A DNA stretch of 48,649 nucleotides, from assembly GCA_016874915.1 (NCBI GenBank), contig VGSW01000005.1, forward strand, positions 1 through 48,649. Direction: 5' to 3'. Below the pieces are notes generated by a model. That model saw only the letters and a list, made by a program, of their open reading frames with translations, searched no databases and was not told the DNA's origin. Of this stretch, positions 40,990 through 48,471 are shown piece by piece. Both the position numbers and the translations under genes were made by a program. Position 1 is the first letter of the stretch. Each line of letters starts with the position of its first letter. This DNA comes from Deltaproteobacteria bacterium (lineage in GTDB: Bacteria > Desulfobacterota > Desulfobaccia > Desulfobaccales > 0-14-0-80-60-11).

Positions 40990-41775
40990 TCAGGCGCCGG
41001 CCTCCTGGGTTGCCGGGACCAGCCCGACGCTCTTGGCGTCTTCCAGTTTCAAGACCATCTTGAGGTACTTGATGCCGAAGTCCAGGAGGTCCTCATCCGA
41101 ATCCCAGATTTTCTCCTGCACGTCCTCCTCCACCTGGAAGAGCTGCAGGAACCGGCTTTTGAAGACAAAGCGGCGGAACTGGTCCAGATCATAGGCCACC
41201 ATGTAAAAGAGGTTATTGCCCCGCTCATCGGCGACCGGGCCGCCGTCGGAGCCCCGCCGCAGCATCAGGGTCTTCCAGTCCCGATTCATCTTGTCGTAGA
41301 GATCAAACCCCTGGTCGGACCGCCAGGTCTCGATGGTCCACTGGGTGTCTTCCTCCCAGCCCTTGCAGTGTTCTTCTTTAATGAAAAAAAAGAATTCATC
41401 CAGACCCTCTTCCGTGATCAGGGTCCCTTGGCCGATGGGATAATAACGGCAGGTGGCGGGGCGGTCGCTGTAAACCTGGCAGCCGGTGACCGGGCGGACA
41501 AAGGGGCAGATGCCGCCGAATCTGGCCATATCCATGACCACCATGGGAAAGCCCGATTTGTCGTGCTGCTCCCGCCGGGTAAACTTCTCCAGAAAGTCAC
41601 CGGAAGTGATGCGCAGACGCTGCCGCAGGCGCAGAACGTCATAAGGGGTGAGAATGATGGTGGTCCGGCCGCAGCATTCGGTGAAGCAAGGCACTCCGGG
41701 GTGGCAGCGGAATTTAAAGCGGCTCTTCAGGGTTAGCTTGATGGGCTGCACCACCCCCATGTTTAGTTCAACCAT
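40990..41775 (-). CDS. YkgJ family cysteine cluster protein
   Basis: A 261-residue protein with the Cys cluster of the YkgJ/UPF0153 family: C-x5-C-x3-CC (RCHPGVPCFTECCG, near residue 24), then CPF, GCQVYSDRP and ATCRYYPIGQG. These Cys probably bind zinc or an iron-sulfur cluster. A longer C-terminal half (KEEHCKGWEEDTQWTIETWR and a helical tail) is as found in the larger members from anaerobes. Function is unknown for the family. It is divergent from the second beta-barrel gene. Confidence 0.88.
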   Translation of the reverse strand: MVELNMGVVQPIKLTLKSRFKFRCHPGVPCFTECCGRTTIILTPYDVLRLRQRLRITSGDFLEKFTRREQHDKSGFPMVVMDMARFGGICPFVRPVTGCQVYSDRPATCRYYPIGQGTLITEEGLDEFFFFIKEEHCKGWEEDTQWTIETWRSDQGFDLYDKMNRDWKTLMLRRGSDGGPVADERGNNLFYMVAYDLDQFRRFVFKSRFLQLFQVEEDVQEKIWDSDEDLLDFGIKYLKMVLKLEDAKSVGLVPATQEAGA

Positions 41776-41954
41776 GTTTTACTCCTTAAAACCCATTTTT
41801 CTCAATTATTCATTTTAACAGAAATTAACCCGACTTCGCTTGGATAAAATTGAGGGGAGCAGGAGGGGTGATAAAAGAGAGAAAAGGGGGACCGCGACAG
41901 ATCGGGTGAGGCCATGGGCCCCAAGATAAAAATCCCCGAACTGCCGGAAAAAGG

Positions 41955-41983
41955 TTGACAACCGGGCGGATTCGCGCCAAAAT
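41955..41983 (+). promoter_or_regulatory. Promoter of second beta-barrel gene
   Basis: TTGACA (41955-41960), 17 bases, CAAAAT (41978-41983). Spacing and -35 are identical to those of the first paralogue's promoter. Confidence 0.7.
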
Positions 41984-41994
41984 CCTTCCAGGAC

Positions 41995-42103
41995 TAAGGG
42001 GAAGAACCCCTTCCATCCATTTAATTCTGATATTGCATTCTGATATTGCATGACAGCCACGAAAGCATGACCCAGAAGGGGCCAGTTTTCGCGGCTTTTT
42101 TTA
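41995..42103 (+). promoter_or_regulatory. Attenuator-like leader RNA, copy 2
   Basis: A 5' hairpin AAGGGG-AAGAA-CCCCTT comes first, then a linker with a 13-base tandem repeat. AGCCACGAAA (42055-42064) then pairs with TTTCGCGGCT (42087-42096), with one A/C mismatch, around CCC-AGAA-GGG (42071-42080). Seven T follow (42097-42103), and the start codon is 23 bases further on. The order and the AGCC/GGCT, AGAA and T7 elements match the leader at 15810-15911, while the linker differs. Confidence 0.7.
42024..42051 (+). repeat. Tandem 13-base direct repeat
   Basis: ATTCTGATATTGC occurs twice without a gap, followed by a further AT. It lies in the linker of the leader, directly before the AGCC stem. 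Confidence 0.85.
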
Positions 42104-42126
42104 TCTGCGGTCAAGGAGAAAATAGT

Positions 42127-43146
42127 ATGCGCCTCTGGGTACCCATTATCGGTCCGCTAATTCTGCTGGTGTTGCTGGGGGGGGCGCCGCTGTGGGGGCA
42201 GGAAGATCCGGAAAAGAGTAAGGCCCAGGAACACGAGGTCCCCGGGGCCATCGGCACTACCGAGGTCTGCCCCTGCACTGCCGGCCCTCTAATTGCCGAT
42301 ACCGCAGTGCCCCTGGAAAAGGGGAAATTTGCCGTCCAGCCCTTCTTTTTCTTCAAATTCACCGGGGGCCTGTTCAGCCCCAGTTGGCGGCGCATCAGCG
42401 CTGGCGGGGATTATTTCACTTTTGATACGCTGCTGAAATTGGCCTATGGTCTTACGCAGAACCTGGAAGTTAATCTCTATCTCCGCTACCGACATAACTG
42501 GGCCAGCAATGTGGATGCGCCTGGGCCCCGAGGCGAACGGTCCGCCGATTTTGGCGGATTCGGTGATGTCAACTTCACCCTTAAATATCGATTAATAGAG
42601 GAGAGCCAGTGGTGCCCCACGGTCGCTGCCTTATTCAGCGTGGATTTCCCCACCGGCCATTATTTTCCCCTGAATCCCGGGAGATTGGGAACTGATAGCA
42701 CCGGCTCCGGGGTTTACGCGTCCTACCTGGGCTTCAATGTCTCCAAATGGGTCAAACCTTTTATTTTTTACGCCAACCTATGGTACTACACGGCCATCAC
42801 CAGCGCCAATACTCAAGTCCCGCATCCGGTAGTAGGTGGCACGAGGGTGAAGCGGATCCATGGCCGGGATACCTGGATGTTACGTCTGGCGGCGGAATAT
42901 CCTTTGGGCGGCCAAGGCCCCTGGGTGGCCCTCCTGGAATTTTACGCGGATTGGGATACCGGACGGATTCTCGGGCCCAAGGCCAATTCCCTGAGCCCCG
43001 GTGCCGCCTATTTGGGGATCATGCCCGGCCTGGAATATGTTTACAGCGACCGGCTGGCCTTCGTGGGGGGGGTGGCCGTGGATGTTGCCGGGAAAAATGT
43101 GGTCTTGGAATATACTCCCATTCTCTCCCTAGTTTATACTTTTTAG
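42127..43146 (+). CDS. Outer-membrane beta-barrel transporter-like protein, paralogue 2
   Basis: A 339-residue paralogue of the protein at 15977. A signal peptide (IIGPLILLVLLGGAPLWGQ), a short charged linker and EVCPCTAGPLIADTAVPLEKG lead into the barrel. Shared blocks include FSPSWRRISAGGDYFTF, GPRGERSADFGGFGDVNFTL, DFPTGHYFPLNP and NVSKWVKPFIFYANL. It ends in Phe (SLVYTF) as an outer-membrane protein should. It resembles Phenol_MetA_deg-like putative transporters; substrate unknown. The linker is shorter and less charged than in paralogue 1. It is followed by two small envelope proteins instead of one. Confidence 0.85.
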   Translation: MRLWVPIIGPLILLVLLGGAPLWGQEDPEKSKAQEHEVPGAIGTTEVCPCTAGPLIADTAVPLEKGKFAVQPFFFFKFTGGLFSPSWRRISAGGDYFTFDTLLKLAYGLTQNLEVNLYLRYRHNWASNVDAPGPRGERSADFGGFGDVNFTLKYRLIEESQWCPTVAALFSVDFPTGHYFPLNPGRLGTDSTGSGVYASYLGFNVSKWVKPFIFYANLWYYTAITSANTQVPHPVVGGTRVKRIHGRDTWMLRLAAEYPLGGQGPWVALLEFYADWDTGRILGPKANSLSPGAAYLGIMPGLEYVYSDRLAFVGGVAVDVAGKNVVLEYTPILSLVYTF

Positions 43147-43504
43147 CCGAAAGCCGGGGCTAGACCGGGTGTGGGTATGGATTCCCCGAAAAAAAATAAA
43201 AAAGACCGAAACGTATGCTAACATATCAGCAAGAAGAAGTTTCGGCGTCAACAACCATCAAAGGTGTGACGATCATCAAAGGCCGCCGGATATCAAACAA
43301 ACTTTGGTCGTTAATCGTCCCCTAGGGAAGGGCAAAGCTTAATACAGCACTTCATAAATTCACTAACGTATCCTTTGTCACCCTGGGCCGAAGGCGAAGG
43401 GTCTCTGTCCCACGTTTTGAGATTCTTCGCCGCCTTTGGCGGCTCAGAATGACAAAAATGAATGTTATCGTATTTATGAAATTGTGTACTTAGGGACAGT
43501 CGTA
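43147..43504. other. 358-base intergenic region with inverted dispersed repeat
   Basis: No gene. At 43374-43455 two arms related to TTTGTCATTCTGAGC / GAAGAATCTC face each other as a long imperfect hairpin. A smaller CCGAAAC/GTTTCGG pair lies at about 43205-43247. Confidence 0.65.
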
Positions 43505-44068
43505 ATGAAAAAGGTCACCGCGAAAAAGAAGGAATCTTTCTGGACTTCTTTTCCCGGCATCCTAACCGGCGTGGCCTCTCTGGTCACGGCGCTTACCGGC
43601 CTGTTATATTTTTATTTCCTGATTCAGACCAAGGAGAAGGGGGAGCCAATATCCCCCCCAGCTGTCACGGTGCTCCCCACCACTCCCGCAGATCTGGCCG
43701 AGCAGCCGCCTCCCCGACCGGCGCCGGCGCCCGCGGCCACCGGCATCTTAGTCAAAGTGACCGCCAAACCCCGGGTAAAGGCGGGCGATGACACCAAGAT
43801 CATGGTCACCGCCCTGTCCCGGGATGGGAAGGCGGTGCTCCCCCAGGCCCGCGTTGATCTGGCGGCCACCGCCGGTTATTTTGAGGAGACCCGCTCTCTC
43901 CAGATATCGGGGTTTACCGACAAGGATGGAGTGTTCAAAGCGAAATGGGAGACTTCGAAAGAAGCCGTTCCCAAGGGCGCGAAGACGACCGTGGAATTCC
44001 AGGCAACCATTACCCTGGGAAATCAAAAGGCCCATGGCAAAAGCGCCATCACGGTTATTGGAGATTAA
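43505..44068 (+). CDS. Membrane-anchored protein with Ig-like domain
   Basis: A 187-residue protein. A basic cytoplasmic tail and one transmembrane helix (about 17-38, TGVASLVTALTGLLYFYFLI) are followed by a Pro/Ala-rich linker and a periplasmic beta-sandwich of bacterial Ig-like type (GILVKVTAKPRVKAGDDTKI, LPQARVDLAATAGYF, GFTDKDGVFKAKW, VEFQATITLG). The start at 43505 follows AGGGA; a longer frame begins within the upstream repeat. It is probably an envelope structural or adhesion component. It may share a transcript with the small protein at 44108. Confidence 0.75.
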   Translation: MKKVTAKKKESFWTSFPGILTGVASLVTALTGLLYFYFLIQTKEKGEPISPPAVTVLPTTPADLAEQPPPRPAPAPAATGILVKVTAKPRVKAGDDTKIMVTALSRDGKAVLPQARVDLAATAGYFEETRSLQISGFTDKDGVFKAKWETSKEAVPKGAKTTVEFQATITLGNQKAHGKSAITVIGD

Positions 44069-44107
44069 TGTCTTGTAACCCAAATAATCCTTAAGGAGGA
44101 GAACGTT

Positions 44108-44416
44108 ATGCTAAGTAGCAGACTGGTCCCGGTAGTTATCGCCCTCCTGGCAGTTCTTGTCCTGGCGGGCCCGGCTTCGGCCAAACTGAAATTTTACGGC
44201 AATGTGGAAAAGATGCCGGCCACAGGTTCCCTGGGGGAATGGGTGGTGGATGGCAAAACCGTACAGGTCCTGGAAGACAGCAAGATCGATATGGATAAAG
44301 GCCGTCCGGAAATCGGCGCCTTCGTCAAGGTCAAGGGCCTGAAATACGACAACAAGATCCTGGTTTACGAGATTGAAGTGAAGAAGGGCAATTTCAATCC
44401 GCCTGCCAAGAAGTAA
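44108..44416 (+). CDS. Small secreted DUF5666-like protein
   Basis: A 102-residue protein with a signal peptide (LVPVVIALLAVLVLAGPASA) and a single small beta barrel: KFYGNVEKMPATGSLGEWVV, then DGKTVQVLEDSKIDMD and GAFVKVKGLKYDNKILVYEI. The GxVExxP...GxWxVDG...GxxVxVKG pattern is that of DUF5666/OB-like repeats. The ribosome binding site AAGGAGGAG is strong. It is similar in plan to the protein at 17091, which follows the other beta-barrel paralogue. Function unknown. Confidence 0.78.
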   Translation: MLSSRLVPVVIALLAVLVLAGPASAKLKFYGNVEKMPATGSLGEWVVDGKTVQVLEDSKIDMDKGRPEIGAFVKVKGLKYDNKILVYEIEVKKGNFNPPAKK

Positions 44417-44495
44417 AGGCAAACTCTCCCCTTATTCTGAAAAACCAACACCGGGCCCTCCCCTCAAGCTCCCCTCCCAACCCCCTTTAAGGGTG

Positions 44496-44534
44496 AGCAG
44501 GTGAAGGCGGGTCAGCGGCCCGCCTTCACCTGCT
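44496..44534. terminator. 16-bp perfect hairpin between convergent genes
   Basis: AGCAGGTGAAGGCGGG (44496-44511) and its exact inverse (44519-44534) around a 7-base loop. CCCTTTAAGGG lies before it and CCCTCTTAAGGG after, extending the symmetry. It lies between convergent genes, so a two-way transcription stop is likely. Confidence 0.7.
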
Positions 44535-44591
44535 AATTTCTCTCCCTCTTAAGGGATTGTGGGAGGGGGCGTGGGGGAGGGGGTAAGGTTC

Positions 44592-44611
44592 CACAGGCGG
44601 GGACGCCTGTG
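44592..44611. repeat. CACAGGC palindrome, third copy
   Basis: CACAGGCG-ggga-CGCCTGTG, same family as at 1239, 1288 and 46094. Confidence 0.75.
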
Positions 44612-44657
44612 CCACTGCGCCCTTAGCCCCCTCCCCCACACTAATTCCACACCACCC

Positions 44658-45080
44658 TCAATGCCCCCGGCGGATGAAGGTATAGCCCAGGGGGTCGGGG
44701 CGCCGGGCCGCGTCTTTGGCTTTCTGGATCTCCGCCGTAGCCTGGCCTAACGCTTCCTGAGCCTGGGCCAGCTCCGTCTTGAGGCCCTGGTTTTCCCCTT
44801 CCAGCTCCGCCAGCCGCCGCCGGGAGGCCTGGTCTTGTTCCTCCAGGGCTGCCAGCCGCTCCAATTGGGCCTTGGCCTGGGTCAATTCCTGCTTCAGAGA
44901 TTGATTTTCCGCTTCCAGGCCCTCCAGGCGCTGCCGGGCCTCCTGGAGCTCTGAGGCCAACAGAGGCTGGGCCGGCTCCCCGCCGGCCCCCGGCCCCAGG
45001 TGGGGGATGACCTCATCCAGGGCGTTTCCCTGCACCGTGACGTCCAAAGGATTTTCCCCGATGGTGCGGCGCTTTGCCAT
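44658..45080 (-). CDS. Coiled-coil partner of ParA
   Basis: A 140-residue protein beginning MAKRRTIGENPLDVTVQGNA, followed by a leucine-rich coiled coil from about residue 45 to 125 (ELQEARQRLEGLEAENQSLK, then similar heptads) and a short basic tail. It starts one base after the parA stop, with AGGGGG upstream, so the genes are one operon. There is no ParB DNA-binding motif. Small coiled-coil partners are known for orphan ParA/MinD-like ATPases that position protein clusters. A longer frame would overlap parA and is not preferred. Confidence 0.78.
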   Translation of the reverse strand: MAKRRTIGENPLDVTVQGNALDEVIPHLGPGAGGEPAQPLLASELQEARQRLEGLEAENQSLKQELTQAKAQLERLAALEEQDQASRRRLAELEGENQGLKTELAQAQEALGQATAEIQKAKDAARRPDPLGYTFIRRGH

Positions 45081-45081
45081 A

Positions 45082-45843
45082 CTACCCCCTTTCCTGTTCC
45101 ATGATCTCTTGGGCCAAGGCCCGGTAATCCGCGGCCCCGGCGCTTTTGGGGTCATACTGGGTGATGGGCTGGCCGAAGGAGGGACATTCGGCCAGGCGGA
45201 TGTTTTCCCGGATGACGGTGCGATAGACCAGGCTGCCGGAGCGCTCCCGGAGCCGCTCCACCACTTCCCGGGCGTGGCGGGTGCGGGAATCCACCCGACA
45301 GGCCAGGATGCCCGTGACCTTCAAATCTGGATTGAGGCGGTCCCGCACCACCTCCACCGTGTGCAGGAGTTGGGCCAGGCCGCTTAAGGCCATGACGTGG
45401 GCCTCCACCGGCACCAGCAGCTCCCGGGCCGCGGCCAGGGCGTTCACCGTGAGGATTCCCAGAGTGGGAGGGCAGTCCAGGAGCACGTAGTCCCAGCGGT
45501 CCGGGGGCAGGCGGTCCAACTGGCGTTTCAAGATGGTTTCCGCCCCCACCTCCCCGGCCAGAACCTTTTCCACCCCCACCAGCCAGGCGGAAGAGGGCGC
45601 CACCTCCACTCCGGGCGCGGCCGCGGCCTGGATGAAGTCCTCCAGGCGGGCGTTGTCCATGAAGATGCCCAGCACGCCTTTGCCGGCGTTTTTGATGCCG
45701 TACCAGGCGGTGGCGGAGTGCTGAGGGTCCAGGTCGATCATCAGGACCCGGCGCCCGGCCTCTCCCAGGGCCGCGGCCAAATTCACGCAGGTGGTGGTCT
45801 TGCCGCTCCCCCCCTTCTGGTTGGCGATGGCGATGGTCCTCAT
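45082..45843 (-). CDS. parA: ParA family ATPase
   Basis: A 253-residue ParA/Soj-like ATPase. The deviant Walker A is NQKGGSGKTTTCVNLAAAL with both Lys residues, followed by MIDLDPQHSATAW and the Walker B LLDCPPTLGILTVNAL. The C-terminal part (RTVIRENIRLAECPSFGQPI) is standard. It would bind DNA non-specifically as an ATP dimer and position a cargo. No parB or parS is adjacent, and the partner is a coiled-coil protein, so plasmid or chromosome segregation is not assured; positioning of a protein complex is possible. Confidence 0.93.
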   Translation of the reverse strand: MRTIAIANQKGGSGKTTTCVNLAAALGEAGRRVLMIDLDPQHSATAWYGIKNAGKGVLGIFMDNARLEDFIQAAAAPGVEVAPSSAWLVGVEKVLAGEVGAETILKRQLDRLPPDRWDYVLLDCPPTLGILTVNALAAARELLVPVEAHVMALSGLAQLLHTVEVVRDRLNPDLKVTGILACRVDSRTRHAREVVERLRERSGSLVYRTVIRENIRLAECPSFGQPITQYDPKSAGAADYRALAQEIMEQERG

Positions 45844-45860
45844 AAGCCCTCCTGAAAGGC

Positions 45861-45886
45861 AGTGTCAGTAATCAGTAGCCAGTTAT
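45861..45886. repeat. RATCAGT heptamer array upstream of parA
   Basis: Three degenerate copies of the RATCAGT-type word, in the leader of parA on the minus strand. No inverted arm. Confidence 0.65.
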
Positions 45887-46370
45887 GGAAAAAATGGCGG
45901 TCAGCCCAAGCATCGTTCCCGAGCTTCCGCTGGGGAACGCGCCTATCTTCCCTGGGCAACAAAAGTAAAAGTATTGGTAGCACATCGCGGCCTAAGGCCG
46001 CAACCAAACTCAAAAATTGAACTGATTACTTAATCAGATCAATGGGATACATGCAAAATCTTTGTCAAAAAACAAGAAATTGAAGATTAGTAGCACAGGC
46101 TTTCTAGCCTGTGCGGTCAAGAACTTCAAGGGTCTTAAAAAAGAAAAAGCCGGAGTCAGGGGAAATCTACCCCCCGGCCTCCGGAGGGAGGCCACTCAGG
46201 CTTGTCTTCGTCGGACCCGGAACCGGCCGCATCATGATCTCTGATTACAATTTCAGACTGCCACAGTCTAATCGCAATGTCAACCATGTAGGGCGTGTCT
46301 TATGCGCCATCTTGTTATTGCCCTATCCACCTAAAACTTGGTAAAATTCTGCTAATTAATTATTTTTTGA

Positions 46371-46490
46371 ACCACAGATTAGCACAGATGAACACGGATT
46401 TATAAATTAAACCGGTTTCCCAATCGGACCCGAATATTCTATAAAGAAATATTTTTATCTTTGTTCATCTGCGTTCATCTGCGGTTAAAA
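46371..46490. repeat. Inverted ACAGATGAACAC-type arms
   Basis: The left arm contains ACCACAGATTAGCACAG and GATGAACACGG; the right arm contains the inverse TTCATCTGCGTTCATCTGCG. They are separated by about 60 AT-rich bases. Similar ACCACAGATGAACACAGATG sequences are widespread in bacterial genomes. The right arm ends seven bases before selA, inside its leader. Confidence 0.75.
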
Positions 46491-46496
46491 TTTTAA

Positions 46497-47933
46497 ATGG
46501 AGCATCCTATGGACCGGCTTTCCCAATTACTGCGCCAGCTTCCCCAAGTGGATGAACTGCTGCGCCACCCCCGCCTGGCTGAGGTCGTGGCCCCTTTGCC
46601 CCGTTCTTTAGCCGCCGGGGTGGTGCGCCGCACCCTGGCGGAGATCCGCCAGCGGCTTAAGGCCGCGGCCCCCGCGGACCTTCCTGACCAGTTGGACGAT
46701 GAGGCTCTGTTCCGGGAACTGGAGCAGACCCTGGAAGCCGCGGCCCGGCCGTCGCTTCGCCGGGTGATCAACGCCACCGGGGTCATCATCCACACCAACC
46801 TGGGACGGTCGCTGCTGGCCATGGAGTGCATAGAGCGCCTCATTGAGGCCGCGCTCTTCTACACCAATCTGGAGTACGACCTGGCCCGGGGAGTGCGGGG
46901 CTCCCGCCAGGACCACCTGGAGGGGCTGCTTAGGGAGCTCACCGGAGCCGAAGCCGCGCTGGTGGTAAACAATAACGCCGGTGCGGTGCTCCTGGCCCTC
47001 CACACCCTGGCCCGGGGCAAGGAAGTCGTCATCTCCCGGGGCCAGCTGGTGGAAATCGGCGGCTCCTTCCGTATGCCGGAGATCATGGTGGTAAGCGGCG
47101 CGATCTTAAAGGAAGTGGGAACCACCAACAAAACCCATCTCCACGACTATGAAAAGGCCATCACCTCGGAAACCGCCATGCTCCTCAAGGTTCACCCCAG
47201 CAACTTCCGCATCCTGGGGTTCACCAAGGAGGTTCCCCTGCCGGAGTTGGTAGAGTTGGGCCGGCGCTACGGCCTGCTGGTGGTGGAGGACCTGGGCAGC
47301 GGCTGCCTCCTGGACCTGAGCCGCTACGGCCTGGAGAAAGAGCCCACCGTGCAGGAGACCCTGAAGGCGGGCGCGGATCTGGTGCTTTTCAGCGGGGACA
47401 AGCTCCTGGGCGGCCCCCAGGCCGGACTGATTCTGGGCCGCCGGGAGGTGGTGGCCCGCCTGCGGGCCAATCCCCTGACCCGGACCTTGCGACCGGACAA
47501 ACTGACCCTGGCGGCCATGGAGGCCACCCTGCGCCTCTATCTGGAGGAATCCCAGGCCGTGGCCGCCATTCCCACCCTCAGAATGCTCACCCGGCCAGCC
47601 GCGGATTTGGAGCGGGAGGCCCAGGCCCTGGCCCGCAAGCTGCGGCGACGCCTGGGAGACCGGGTGCAGGTGAAAGTGGTGCCCAGCCAGGCCCAGGTAG
47701 GCGGGGGGTCGCTGCCCCTGGCCCACCTCCCCAGCCGGGCCCTGGCCCTGAACGTCCCGCCCCTGGCGGCCCATCAACTGGAAGCCAGATTGCGCCAGGC
47801 CCAACCCCCGGTCATCGCCCGGGTGGAGCACGACATCGTGCTCCTGGACCTGCGCACTCTCTTGCCGGAAGACCACGGGGCCTTGGCGGCGGTCCTGGAG
47901 AGGGTGGTGAAGGGAATAGGGAGTAGGGAATAG
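46497..47933 (+). CDS. selA: L-seryl-tRNA(Sec) selenium transferase
   Basis: A 478-residue PLP enzyme that converts Ser-tRNA(Sec) to Sec-tRNA(Sec) using selenophosphate. The N-terminal tRNA-binding helices (QLLRQLPQVDELLRHPRLAE) precede RRVINATGVIIHTNLGRSLL, VVNNNAGAVLLALHTLA and the PLP Lys302 in FSGDKLLGGPQAG. Full length. A second ATG four codons in is a possible start. It implies selenoproteins in this organism; selB and the Sec tRNA are not in the window but may lie beyond its end. The last seven codons are encoded by a GGGAATA heptamer array, so the terminal residues are probably not functional. Confidence 0.96.
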   Translation: MEHPMDRLSQLLRQLPQVDELLRHPRLAEVVAPLPRSLAAGVVRRTLAEIRQRLKAAAPADLPDQLDDEALFRELEQTLEAAARPSLRRVINATGVIIHTNLGRSLLAMECIERLIEAALFYTNLEYDLARGVRGSRQDHLEGLLRELTGAEAALVVNNNAGAVLLALHTLARGKEVVISRGQLVEIGGSFRMPEIMVVSGAILKEVGTTNKTHLHDYEKAITSETAMLLKVHPSNFRILGFTKEVPLPELVELGRRYGLLVVEDLGSGCLLDLSRYGLEKEPTVQETLKAGADLVLFSGDKLLGGPQAGLILGRREVVARLRANPLTRTLRPDKLTLAAMEATLRLYLEESQAVAAIPTLRMLTRPAADLEREAQALARKLRRRLGDRVQVKVVPSQAQVGGGSLPLAHLPSRALALNVPPLAAHQLEARLRQAQPPVIARVEHDIVLLDLRTLLPEDHGALAAVLERVVKGIGSRE

Positions 47934-47944
47934 ATAGGGAATAG
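47912..47944 (+). repeat. GGGAATA heptamer array spanning the selA stop
   Basis: Four copies of GGGAATA/GGGAGTA, with a 4-base interruption, begin in the selA coding sequence and continue 11 bases past its TAG. Confidence 0.85.
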
Positions 47945-48012
47945 CGGCAAATGGTTGAATGTGGGTTGGGGATTGCCTGCGGTTAACGGTTAGGCCGAGG
48001 ACCACTTAAAAA

Positions 48013-48127
48013 GCCCCCTCCCTTGGAGGGGAGGGGGTTGGGGGGAGGGTGGTGAAAATATGCATCCACCCCTCTGAAATAATTTCACCACCCCCACCCC
48101 AGCCCTCCCCCCTCCAGGGGAGGGAGA
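48013..48127. terminator. Long imperfect inverted repeat after selA
   Basis: The left arm (48013-48057, rich in CCCTCC, GGAGGGG and GGTGGTGAAA) and right arm (48082-48127, TTTCACCACC, CCCTCC, GGAGGG) pair over about 40 bases with a few mismatches. It lies 80 bases after selA and may end its transcript; similar C/G-rich units are common dispersed repeats. Confidence 0.55.
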
Positions 48128-48341
48128 GTTTGTTCACCTTTGAGCAGCGATAAATCTAAGCTTTGGTTTTTTCCCGGAGCAAAGGCAACGGCTCTATTTT
48201 TTGCGAGTGGGATTTTCCCTCTTAAAATACGAGATTATTCGCTGCGCTCAGAATGACCAGTTATGTAAAGAGGGGTTTTTGATACTAGGTCGCAATCAAA
48301 AGGCTTAGAACGGAGGGGTGGGATTTATCATGCCGATTTGA

Positions 48342-48361
48342 GGGCGCAATAAATTGCACCC
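48342..48361. repeat. GGGCGCAAT palindrome
   Basis: GGGCGCAAT and ATTGCACCC pair across two bases with one mismatch. The unit resembles the widespread dispersed repeat GTAGGGGTGCAATTTATTG. Confidence 0.6.
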
Positions 48362-48416
48362 CTACATTAATAGCAGTTTGAATGCACTTTTGGTATGAAA
48401 CATCTTTTAAAAAATA

Positions 48417-48471
48417 TAAGGGATTTTCCCTCTGCCCGTGGGGAGCGCCAGGCCAGAAGGAAAATCCCTTA
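48417..48471. repeat. Hairpin with 13-bp perfect outer stem
   Basis: TAAGGGATTTTCC (48417-48429) and its exact inverse (48459-48471) enclose a second stem TCTG/CAGA and a GC-rich loop. It resembles a miniature palindromic element or a small structured RNA. No gene is adjacent in the window. Confidence 0.75.

Larger units (their letters stand above)
41776..42126. other. 351-base divergent intergenic region
   Basis: It contains the promoter and attenuator-like leader of the second beta-barrel gene, a hairpin AAGGGG/CCCCTT (41995-42012), and a 13-base direct repeat. No gene is seen. Confidence 0.7.
45844..46496. other. 653-base intergenic mosaic of dispersed repeats
   Basis: No gene. From left to right: a RATCAGT array (45861-45886), a CGTTCCC/GGGAACG palindrome (45914-45939), GCGGCCTAAGGCCGC (about 45988-46002), a CACAGGC palindrome (46094-46113), a GGCCTCCGGAGGGAGGC-like unit (about 46177-46193), and inverted ACAGATGAAC-type arms (46371-46400 and 46458-46490). 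Each unit is of a different family. Confidence 0.75.

Noticed and set aside
46062-46344. Short genes in the region before selA
   Set aside because: They run through dispersed palindromes and have no protein-like character.
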